Part shown: one piece after another, positions 20,195 through 26,916 of the stretch
Layout of the letters: each line of letters starts with the position of its first letter
Position numbering within the stretch: position 1 is the stretch's first letter
Assembly: GCA_017530275.1 (NCBI GenBank)
Contig: JAFXMP010000097.1
Span: forward strand, 1-64,000
Source of the DNA: Clostridia bacterium
GTDB taxonomy: Bacteria; Bacillota_A; Clostridia; Christensenellales; Aristaeellaceae
Reading direction: 5' to 3'
Length of the DNA: 64,000 bases
Notes under the pieces: model-generated
What the model saw: the letters and a program-made list of their open reading frames with translations, nothing else
What the model was told of the DNA's origin: nothing
Database searches by the model: none
Position numbers and translations under genes: made by a program

Positions 20195-21721
20195 ATGAAG
20201 CTCTTCTCCCGTTTCCTGGCCATCCTGCTGGCCCTCTCTCTGCTGCCTCTCGCCTGCACCGCGCTGGCGGAGGAGCCCGTCACCGTCACCATATGGGGTT
20301 CTGACCGTGAAAACATGCCTTTCCGCAATGGGCTGCTGACGATCGAAATCCTCGAGGAACGGCTGGGCATCAACATTGAAATCATCTCCGCTCCCACCGA
20401 GAGCCTGGCGGAAAAATACGGTTTGCTGATGGCTGGCGGCGACATTCCCACCATCGTGCAGTACAAAGCCAAGGACCTGCTGCTCTACAAGGACGCTTGG
20501 CAGCCGCTCAATGAAATGATCAACGAGACCGACACCCCCAACCTGTGGAAGGTCTACAGTAATCCCGACATCCGCCGCAAGGTCAGCGACGCGGACGGCA
20601 ATATGCGCTTCATCGGCCAGCGCACCGCCATCACCGCGGGCAAGCTGTACTTCTACCGTCAGGACTGGCTGGATAAGCTGGGCCTGGAAACGCCCAAGAC
20701 CGTGGAAGACCTGTACAACGTGTTCGTCGCCATCCGGGACGGCGACCCCAACGGCAACGGCGAGAAGGACGAAGTTCCCTTCTCCGTGCGCAAGAACGGC
20801 AGCAACAACCGCGGCAACGTGATGCCCTTCGTGCATAACTGGGGCATTGCCGAAACCTTCTTCGCCGAGGACGGCCAGGTGAAGTTCGGCGCCACCGATC
20901 CCCGCATGAAGGAAGCCCTGGAATGGCTTCACCGCTGCTATGAAGAAAAGCTGCTGGATCAGGAATACCTGACCCGCGACAAGACCGCCTGGTACAGCGA
21001 ATGGACCAACAACCAGGTGTTCATGAGCTATGACTGGAGCGCCTACATTGACAACGTTGCCAATCTGTTCAAGGGACAGGAAAGCGACGTGCACATCGTT
21101 GGCGCGGTTCCTCCCGAAGGCCCCACCGGCATCAGCGAGACCCGTGACCAGCTGCAGCCCATTACGGTGGACGAAGACTGGAACGCCGGTATTTTCGTTG
21201 GCGCAAGCGCCGAACAGAAAGCCGCTGCCCTGAAGTTGTTTGATTACCTGTACAGCGAAGAAGGCATGATCCTGATGAACTTCGGCGTCGAGGGACAGCA
21301 TTACAACGTGATCGACGGCGACTATGTGTATTCCGATCTGATCATGAACAATCCCGACGGCCTTTCTCCCCAGGACGCTCTGCGCACCTTCGGTATCCAG
21401 AGCATGCTGACGCTGCTGCAGGACGCCCGGTATGAGCGCGCCTTCGTCAGCGACGAGGTGAACCGCATCCGCGACATCTACGAGCAGGAAGGGCACATCG
21501 GCGACGCGTTCCCCACCCTCGCCTTTACCAACGACGAGCAGAGCGTGATCAACGAAAAGTACACGGAAATCGAAACCTATGTGAATGAAACGATCGATAA
21601 GTTCATCATGGGCGTTGAACCCCTGGACAATTTTGACGCCTACGCCGCGCAGGTGGAAAGCATGGGCCTCAAGGAAGTGCTGAAAGTATACCAGGACGCT
21701 TATGATCGGTATATGAAATAA
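20195..21721 (+). CDS. Extracellular oligosaccharide-binding protein (system 1)
   Basis: 508 residues of the family 1 extracellular solute-binding class used with LplB/LplC permeases. A signal peptide ends near LACTALAE; the single Cys has no canonical lipobox and an A-x-A cut before EEPVTV is as likely. The mature part shows VTIWGSDRENMPF, a ligand-lobe region YRQDWLDKLGLETPKTVEDL, a calcium-loop-like DGDPNGNGEKDEVPF, and a C-terminal YQDAYDRYMK. Start follows AAGGAGG. It is bracketed by hairpins on both sides, fitting the higher expression normal for binding proteins. Ligand unknown. Confidence 0.9.
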   Translation: MKLFSRFLAILLALSLLPLACTALAEEPVTVTIWGSDRENMPFRNGLLTIEILEERLGINIEIISAPTESLAEKYGLLMAGGDIPTIVQYKAKDLLLYKDAWQPLNEMINETDTPNLWKVYSNPDIRRKVSDADGNMRFIGQRTAITAGKLYFYRQDWLDKLGLETPKTVEDLYNVFVAIRDGDPNGNGEKDEVPFSVRKNGSNNRGNVMPFVHNWGIAETFFAEDGQVKFGATDPRMKEALEWLHRCYEEKLLDQEYLTRDKTAWYSEWTNNQVFMSYDWSAYIDNVANLFKGQESDVHIVGAVPPEGPTGISETRDQLQPITVDEDWNAGIFVGASAEQKAAALKLFDYLYSEEGMILMNFGVEGQHYNVIDGDYVYSDLIMNNPDGLSPQDALRTFGIQSMLTLLQDARYERAFVSDEVNRIRDIYEQEGHIGDAFPTLAFTNDEQSVINEKYTEIETYVNETIDKFIMGVEPLDNFDAYAAQVESMGLKEVLKVYQDAYDRYMK

Positions 21722-21736
21722 CGCTTCACTTTTCCA

Positions 21737-21769
21737 GTCAGAGGAGAGGTCTTTCCCCTCTCCTCTGAC
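21737..21769 (+). terminator. Hairpin after the system 1 binding-protein gene
   Basis: GTCAGAGGAGAGG (21737-21749) pairs perfectly with CCTCTCCTCTGAC (21757-21769) around seven bases. No long T run follows, so it may only partly stop transcription into the second importer or protect the upstream message. Confidence 0.65.
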
Positions 21770-21832
21770 CGTTTCGATCACCAGCCGGGAAAGCCGATAC
21801 ACAGCGCGGCTCCCGGGAAGGAGGAAACAGGC

Positions 21833-22753
21833 ATGTCCAGCCGGTTGCGCCGTCTTGGAATTTCCATCTGGCAGGCCCGGTATATCTATCTTTTGCTGAT
21901 TCCCGGCATCGTTTACTTTGCCGTATTTTATTACGCGCCTATGAGCGGCCTGGTGCTTGCTTTCAAGAAATACAACGCCAAGTTAGGCATCTGGGGCAGC
22001 CCCTGGGTGGGCATGGCGAACTTCCAGCGCATTTTCACCACGCCCGCCGCCGTGACTGCGATCCGCAACACCCTGGAAATCAATTTTTCCAGGCTCCTGT
22101 TTCAGTTCCCCGTTCCGATCCTGCTGGCCCTGCTGATCAATGAAATGCGGGGCACAAAAATCAAGCGCGTCTATCAAACCGTATACACGTTCCCGCACTT
22201 TCTGTCCTGGGTAGTGGTTTCGGCCATCATTTCCAATTTCTTTGCCAACAACGGCATGATCAATACGATCATCGCCTCCACGGGCGGCGAGAGGATCAGC
22301 TTTCTGTCCAACGCGGCGCTGTTCCGCCCGCTGCTGTACTTTACCCATAATTTGAAAGAAATGGGCTGGAGCTCCATCATTTACATCGCGGCGATCACGG
22401 CCATCGATCCCACGCTCTACGAGGCCGCCACCATGGACGGCGCGGGGCGCTTGCAGCAGGCCTGGCATGTGACGCTGCCCTGTATCCGGGCCACCATCAT
22501 TACGCTGTTCATTCTCCAGGTGGGCCGCATCATGAACTCCGGCTTCGAGCAGATATTCTATATGCAGAACGCGAGCGTGAAGGGCGTCAGCGAGATCCTG
22601 GATACTTACATTTACAGCATCACCTTTAACGCCGTTCCCAACTACGGCTTTTCCACCGCGGTGGGAATGTTCAAATCCGTTATCAACCTGATCATGCTGG
22701 TCAGCGCTAATTTTGTCATCAAGCTTTTAGGCGGCAACGGCCTGCTGGGCTGA
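21833..22753 (+). CDS. LplB-type sugar ABC transporter permease (system 2)
   Basis: 306 residues, paralogous to the permease at 18282. It has the same N-terminal plan (YLLLIPGIVYFAVFYYAPMSG then FKKYNAK), the docking loop YEAATMDGAGRLQQAWHVTLP, and about six membrane helices. Start ATG follows GGGAAGGAGG at good distance. It forms a channel with the permease 18 bases downstream. Divergence from system 1 suggests a different ligand rather than a recent duplication. Confidence 0.92.
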   Translation: MSSRLRRLGISIWQARYIYLLLIPGIVYFAVFYYAPMSGLVLAFKKYNAKLGIWGSPWVGMANFQRIFTTPAAVTAIRNTLEINFSRLLFQFPVPILLALLINEMRGTKIKRVYQTVYTFPHFLSWVVVSAIISNFFANNGMINTIIASTGGERISFLSNAALFRPLLYFTHNLKEMGWSSIIYIAAITAIDPTLYEAATMDGAGRLQQAWHVTLPCIRATIITLFILQVGRIMNSGFEQIFYMQNASVKGVSEILDTYIYSITFNAVPNYGFSTAVGMFKSVINLIMLVSANFVIKLLGGNGLLG

Positions 22754-22771
22754 CGGGAAGGAGGAGAAAAG

Positions 22772-23674
22772 ATGCAAACTTCCGTGCCGCGCAAGGCGCT
22801 GTCCGATAAACCGAAGAAGAAAAAATGGAGCGGGGGGGATTACGCGGTATTCGTGATTCTGACGCTTACAGCGCTGCTGATCCTGCTGCCTTTCTATAAC
22901 GCCGTGGTGATTTCCCTGGAAACCAACCGGGCTTACGCGCTGCACCCCGTATCCCTGTACCCCACAGAGTTTTCCCTCAAAAACTATCAGTACCTGATCG
23001 ATAAGGGACAGTTGGGCATCGGCTTCCAGAATACGATCCTGATCACAAGCTCGGGCACGGTACTCAGCATGATGGCTTCCGTCATGATGGCTTATGCCTT
23101 TTCGCGGAAATTCCCGGGCAAAAAGCTGATCTTTCTGCTCATGATGTTCACCATGTTCTTTTCCGGCGGCATGATCCCCACCTATCTGCAAATGAAAGCG
23201 CTGAAGCTGATCGATTCCCGGTGGGGCATCATCCTGTTCGTGGGCGTTTCCACCTATAACATCGTCATTCTGAAAAGCGGATTTGAACAAACGCCGGTAG
23301 ACCTGGAGGACGCTGCGAAAATCGACGGGGCCAACGACATCGTGATCTTCCTCCGCGTGATGCTGCCCCTGCAGGGTCCGCTGCTTGCCACCTTTACCCT
23401 GTTCACAGCGGTGGCGTACTGGAACGAATGGTTCTGGAGCATGCTGCTGATCAACTCCGCCAGCAAAATGACGCTGCAGACCGTGCTTCGCTCCATCGTG
23501 GCGGAAGCGGCCGCCGCGGCGGACGTGTCCACCGGAGAAGCCGATTTGGACGTGTTCTCCCAGGGGGTCAAGATGGCAGCCGTCATGATGGCCATGGTGC
23601 CCATCATGTGCTTCTATCCGTTCCTGCAAAAATACTTCGTCAAGGGAGTCATGGTCGGCTCCGTGAAAATGTAA
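22772..23674 (+). CDS. LplC/YtcP-type sugar ABC transporter permease (system 2)
   Basis: 300 residues; second channel subunit of system 2. Visible marks are a basic Lys-rich N-terminus, VILTLTALLILLPFYNAVVI, TMFFSGGMIPTYLQMKALKL, the docking loop LEDAAKIDGANDIVIFLRVMLP, and PFLQKYFVKGVMVGSVKM at the end. GGAGG precedes the ATG. The matching binding protein is probably the one at 24334, on the far side of the palindrome cluster. Confidence 0.92.
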   Translation: MQTSVPRKALSDKPKKKKWSGGDYAVFVILTLTALLILLPFYNAVVISLETNRAYALHPVSLYPTEFSLKNYQYLIDKGQLGIGFQNTILITSSGTVLSMMASVMMAYAFSRKFPGKKLIFLLMMFTMFFSGGMIPTYLQMKALKLIDSRWGIILFVGVSTYNIVILKSGFEQTPVDLEDAAKIDGANDIVIFLRVMLPLQGPLLATFTLFTAVAYWNEWFWSMLLINSASKMTLQTVLRSIVAEAAAAADVSTGEADLDVFSQGVKMAAVMMAMVPIMCFYPFLQKYFVKGVMVGSVKM

Positions 23675-23676
23675 AC

Positions 23677-23742
23677 CACCATTCAGTTGACGCTGAATGG
23701 TGCGCGGGCGGGTATTGCATACCCCTCGTGTGTCCCCCGCGC
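23677..23742 (+). terminator. Tandem hairpins after the system 2 permeases
   Basis: CACCATTCAG/CTGAATGGTG (23677-23686/23693-23702) is followed directly by GCGCGGG/CCCGCGC (23702-23708/23736-23742), with a smaller GGTAT/ATACC hairpin inside it, then a short T run (GATTTTCC). Probably a partial terminator before the binding-protein gene. Confidence 0.6.
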
Positions 23743-23793
23743 AGATTTTCCTAAAATCCCGGACGTTCCCCTCGTTGGTATGGTTCTTGACTG

Positions 23794-24214
23794 TTCACAA
23801 CCTGTTGTGAAGGGTAACGGAGCAGGGGCCTATGCGGCCCCTGAACCCCGCACCAGGGCGGTCACCGCCCTGGACCCGCAATAGCGGATACTGCTTCATG
23901 GAGAATACAGTCTTGGTTCCCGCTGTTGCTTGGAGGAACGCGTAAGTCAGGATTGGTGCTGTTTTGCTTCTGGCCCGGCGGCGAAGCCGCCATCCCGGAT
24001 GCAACGCATCCGGGGAAAGCCTGGGAATAATCCCTAGGGGAAAGTAAACTTTTCCCCTGGGATTTTCCCGGCTTTCTTGGGCCAGAAGCCCTCTAACTTT
24101 CGTAAACCCCAGCGCGTCAGGCGGAAGGTGTCGGTTTCTTCCAACGACGTTATTTCGCCAAGCGCGGGTCCAGGGTACTCAGTACCCTGGTGGGGTCTGG
24201 GGTGAAACCCCAGC
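23794..24214. repeat. Palindrome cluster with two inverted copies of a two-hairpin module
   Basis: The 659-base gap 23675-24333 holds no gene. It contains a perfect dyad TTCACAAC-CT-GTTGTGAA (23794-23811); a two-hairpin module at 23824-23880; a long nested palindrome with outer arms GCTTCTGGCCC/GGGCCAGAAGC (23966-23976/24079-24089) enclosing several smaller hairpins; and a second copy of the module at 24162-24214 in opposite orientation. Both modules read GCGGGTCCAGGG, stem-loop, CCCTGGTG then GGGGT and a second stem-loop closed by CCCC, but the loops differ, which points to maintained structure. The remainder up to 24333 shows nothing further except the GAAAGGGG site of the next gene. Confidence 0.7.
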
Positions 24215-24333
24215 GTATTCTCTTGTTTGTCTGATTTCGTCCTTTACATCAAGGCTGTTCTCAGGTTTTTTCATTCGTAAACCGGCGGCGGGCAAGCCGT
24301 TGGAAATATATCATTTAGAAAGGGGTTACTCTC

Positions 24334-25869
24334 ATGAAAAAATGGCTGGCTCTGTTCCTCACGCTCCTGATGGTGGTGCCCTGCGTATCCGCCCTTGCGG
24401 AATACGATACGCACATCTCTTTCACCATCAATTCCACCCACTCCAATTCCTCCATGGACTACAACAGCGACGGCATGTACAAGTACATCTCTGAAATGTT
24501 CAATTTCGACTATGAGGTGTATCCGGTTTCCAAGGACAGCCAGAGCGAAAAGATCCGCACCTGGATCAACGGCGGCACCATGCCGGACATCGTATCCTGG
24601 CGCAATTTCGACTATCAGGAATACGCCACCTACGCCGAGCAGGGCCTGCTGGGCGCGCTGCCGGAAGGCTGGGAAGAAAAATATCCCGACCTGTACCAGA
24701 TGGTGAAGGTCAGCGGCCTGTATGACAAGCTGCATATCGACGGCGTAATGTACGCCATCCCCCACGCCACCTTCGCCCGGTTCAGCGGCATGCAGACCGT
24801 GGTGAGCAACCAGACGCTGTATTACCGCAAGGACTGGGTGGAAAAGCTGGGCATGGAGCCCTTCGGCGATACCGTCACCCTGTCCCAGATCGAAGCGCTG
24901 TGCAAGGGCGCGGTGGAAAACGACCTGGCCGGCAACGGCGCGACCATCGGCTTCAGCACCGACCCGGATTACTATTCCAACTTCCTGATGCAGTTTGCCG
25001 AAGTGGACTACGACGCTTTCATGAAAGCGGACGGCACATACAAGCTGGCGGCCTCCGATCCCAAGGTGATCGACTGGATCAGCTTTGGCAAGGATTGGTA
25101 TGAGAAGGGCATCGTGGACCCGGACTTCTACCTCAACGCCATTTCCGACACCACCAATAAGTTCACCTCCGGCATCGCCGCCTGCATGATGCATAACGGC
25201 GCCATTTCCTCCTATCATGGCTACAAGGTCACCTTCAACACCAGCACCGGCCTCAATTCCGATGAATGCATCGGCGTAGCCGCCATGGCGACGGACGACG
25301 GCGTGGCGCACACCAACGAAGCGGCCAACTACTGGAGCGCCACCTTCTTTAGCCCCGATATTTCCGAGGAAAAATTGGACCGGCTCCTGACCATCATGAA
25401 CTGGACCTGCACCCAGGACGGCCAGCTGACCGTCGTGGTGGGCGTTCCCGGCGAAACCTGGGAATACGATGAAGAGGGCAACGTGAAGATGCTGACCGAA
25501 AAGGACGCCAACGGCAACTATCCCTCCACCCCCGACCTGTACAACAGCTACAACATTTTCCGCTCTCTGGGCATCCTGCCGGACGACTATTCCTTCGTTA
25601 ATCCCTCCAATGAAAAGCTGGTGGTGGATCAGATCAAAGCGGTTTACGCCGCCAAGGAACGGGGCTTCATCATCCCGTTGGATTACGACTACGAGTTCTT
25701 CGCCAGCGACGCTAAATCCCAGTTCTCCCTGGACTTCCAGGATGAGATCACCCGCATCATCATGCTCAAGGACGCCGACGTGGCCGCCGAATGGAACAAT
25801 TTCCTGACCCAGAACCAGGCGATCTGGGAGCCCGTCATCACCGACCTGAACAACGAATTCTTCAAGTAA
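24334..25869 (+). CDS. Extracellular oligosaccharide-binding protein (system 2)
   Basis: 511 residues, same class as the protein at 20195 but only distantly alike. A signal peptide (MKKWLALFLTLLMVVPCVSA) is cut near ALAE without a clear lipobox. The mature protein has FTINSTHSNSS, INGGTMPDIVSWRNFDYQEYA, a ligand-lobe YYRKDWVEKLGMEPFGD, and a calcium-loop-like ENDLAGNGATIGF. GAAAGGGG lies ahead of the ATG. It ends the carbohydrate region and is followed by a terminator. Pairing with the permeases at 21833 and 22772 is by position. Confidence 0.88.
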   Translation: MKKWLALFLTLLMVVPCVSALAEYDTHISFTINSTHSNSSMDYNSDGMYKYISEMFNFDYEVYPVSKDSQSEKIRTWINGGTMPDIVSWRNFDYQEYATYAEQGLLGALPEGWEEKYPDLYQMVKVSGLYDKLHIDGVMYAIPHATFARFSGMQTVVSNQTLYYRKDWVEKLGMEPFGDTVTLSQIEALCKGAVENDLAGNGATIGFSTDPDYYSNFLMQFAEVDYDAFMKADGTYKLAASDPKVIDWISFGKDWYEKGIVDPDFYLNAISDTTNKFTSGIAACMMHNGAISSYHGYKVTFNTSTGLNSDECIGVAAMATDDGVAHTNEAANYWSATFFSPDISEEKLDRLLTIMNWTCTQDGQLTVVVGVPGETWEYDEEGNVKMLTEKDANGNYPSTPDLYNSYNIFRSLGILPDDYSFVNPSNEKLVVDQIKAVYAAKERGFIIPLDYDYEFFASDAKSQFSLDFQDEITRIIMLKDADVAAEWNNFLTQNQAIWEPVITDLNNEFFK

Positions 25870-25887
25870 TTCCCGTTTATTTCTCAG

Positions 25888-25914
25888 GCTGCCGGAAGCA
25901 CTCGCTCCGGCAGC
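25888..25914 (+). terminator. Terminator after the system 2 binding protein
   Basis: GCTGCCGG (25888-25895) pairs with CCGGCAGC (25907-25914), extended inside by one more pair, followed by TTCTTC. It closes the long Lpl transcript. Confidence 0.65.
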
Positions 25915-25952
25915 TTCTTCATGGGATGAAGCTGCTAAACAATGGCTTTACC

Positions 25953-26076
25953 AGAGAGCGTGGAGAGTAAAGAGTTGAGAGTTGAGATATAGATCGTTCC
26001 GTTCCAATGGATTTACTAACAGAGCAAAAGCGAAAACTATATAAATCTCAACTCTCCGCTCTCAACTCTCAACTCT
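25953..26076. repeat. MITE-like palindromic repeat, copy 1
   Basis: The left arm (about 25953-25988) and right arm (26045-26076) are purine/pyrimidine mirror partners built on GAGAGTTGAGAT and ATCTCAACTCTC, imperfectly complementary. They enclose about 55 bases ending ACTATATAAATCTC. A second copy at 53382-53495 has nearly the same arms and the same TATATAA junction but a different centre. It encodes nothing and lies in non-coding DNA beside decayed genes. Confidence 0.8.
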
Positions 26077-26182
26077 GTTTTCTTTATTATCACCTTGACG
26101 CCTCAATCAATAGTCCAAGAGAGCCGCACATGCACACAAATCAGACCAGCGCCTGCGGCTGGTCCCCCGGCAGGGATCACAT

Positions 26183-26350
26183 TCAAAAATATGCATCCAT
26201 GATCTCCGGAGAATCAGGATTCCCGATTTCCTGGTCATTTGAAAGAAGTTCTACCTTCGATTGATCCGTATCGTCATAAAAATATGCGTTTTTTGCCTGA
26301 TCCCATCCCAGCAGCGCATATAAAAAGGATGAACCGCGGACAGATGATCA
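26183..26350 (-). pseudogene. Unidentified C-terminal gene fragment
   Basis: A minus-strand frame of about 54 codons without an obvious start reads coherently (YALLGWDQAKNAYFYDD then VELLSNDQEIGNP, ending EIMDAYF and a stop). The composition is protein-like, but I do not recognise the family. It lies downstream of the decayed STAS and hydrolase pieces, so it is best taken as a remnant. The surrounding 26077-26182 and 26351-26371 hold only small hairpins (GACCAGC/GCTGGTC at 26143-26163; GATGAACCGC/GCGGTTCATC at 26328-26376). Confidence 0.35.
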
Positions 26351-26371
26351 GCGCATCCGCGCATCAGCGGT

Positions 26372-26545
26372 TCATCGTATGAGCAGCTCACGGCTATACA
26401 GATGGAAGTGCCTGCTCAGCGCCTGTCCGTTGTAGACCCACATCAGCGCGGAATCATCCCCGACGCCGTGAAAGAGGACGAGGGATGGGGCTTCTTCTTT
26501 TCCATATTCATGATGTGGTGGTTCACTGTAGCGTCCAAGGTCAGC
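26372..26545 (-). pseudogene. Alpha/beta-hydrolase N-terminal fragment
   Basis: A minus-strand frame of 57 codons contains APSLVLFHGVGDDSALMWVYN followed by ALSRHFHLY, given here in parts: LVLFHGVGDDSAL is the oxyanion-hole strand (HG motif) typical of alpha/beta hydrolases. The frame then ends in RELLIR and a stop, long before any nucleophile elbow or catalytic acid and base could appear. It has no start codon with a ribosome site. A real enzyme would need some 200 more residues, so this is a broken gene. Confidence 0.55.
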
Positions 26546-26553
26546 TCATTTAT
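26521..26553 (-). pseudogene. Possible remnant of an RsbW-like anti-sigma kinase start
   Basis: Eleven codons read INELTLDATVN, close to the first strand of RsbW/SpoIIAB-type ATP-binding proteins. GGAG lies nine bases before, and the expected start codon is ATA, as if an ATG had mutated. The frame then runs out of similarity and overlaps the hydrolase fragment in another frame. The call is weak by length, but the position straight after a STAS fragment is what an intact STAS-RsbW pair would show. Confidence 0.3.
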
Positions 26554-26575
26554 GGTTTTCTTCTCCCATCCTGCG

Positions 26576-26725
26576 TTATAGGCTCAGTATCGAAAAAAAC
26601 AGTTGTGCAATTCCACTCATCGCGGTGTTCAGCTCGTTTTCCATCTGCGGGGAAGTAGAGGTATCCAGCCGGCCCTCCAGGGCGATGGTCAGATTGTCGC
26701 CTTCTTGCTTCTTGACGATATTCAT
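26576..26725 (-). pseudogene. Truncated STAS-domain anti-anti-sigma factor
   Basis: 49 codons starting with ATG read MNIVKKQEGDNLTIALEGRL then DTSTSPQMENEL, which is the N-terminal half of a SpoIIAA/RsbV-like STAS domain. The sequence then departs (AQLFFSILSL) and stops where the phosphorylatable Ser region and second half should follow. Its start overlaps the previous fragment as ATGA. Intact proteins of this type are about 100 residues. Confidence 0.55.
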
Positions 26726-26916
26726 AGCATCTTCTTCTTTTCCGTAATAATGATAAACTTCATGCCGGAACTGGAAATGTATTCAAGCAGGAAAGAATCC
26801 AGCGCCATTTCCCGGGTTCCAGGCAGCGCCTGGTTCAGCTCATCTGCAAACTGCGATGCGGAATTTGCATCATTACGGCCGGCGGTACGAATATTTTCTG
26901 TGTGTGATCCAGTCTC
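26722..26916 (-). pseudogene. STAS-domain fragment lacking its N-terminus
   Basis: A frame without a usable start, beginning inside the end of the exporter gene, reads NDANSASQFADELNQALPG then LLEYISSSGMKFIIITEKKKM and stops. This matches the second half of STAS domains: LEYISSSG holds the Ser normally phosphorylated by the cognate kinase. The usual N-terminal strand and the final helix are missing. Together with the fragment below it, two partial STAS genes appear to have lost complementary halves, or one gene was duplicated and broken. Confidence 0.5.

Noticed and set aside
19181..21802. 873-codon minus-strand frame over the Lpl genes
   Set aside because: A shadow of three strong plus-strand genes; the composition (Val, His, Gln rich) is typical of an antisense frame in GC-rich DNA.
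23687..23884. Short frame in the palindrome cluster
   Set aside because: It runs through perfect inverted repeats, has no ribosome site, and its sequence is dictated by hairpins.
25953..26076. CRISPR-like appearance of repeated GAGAGTTGAGA blocks
   Set aside because: There are only short degenerate blocks in inverted orientation, no regular spacers and no cas genes.
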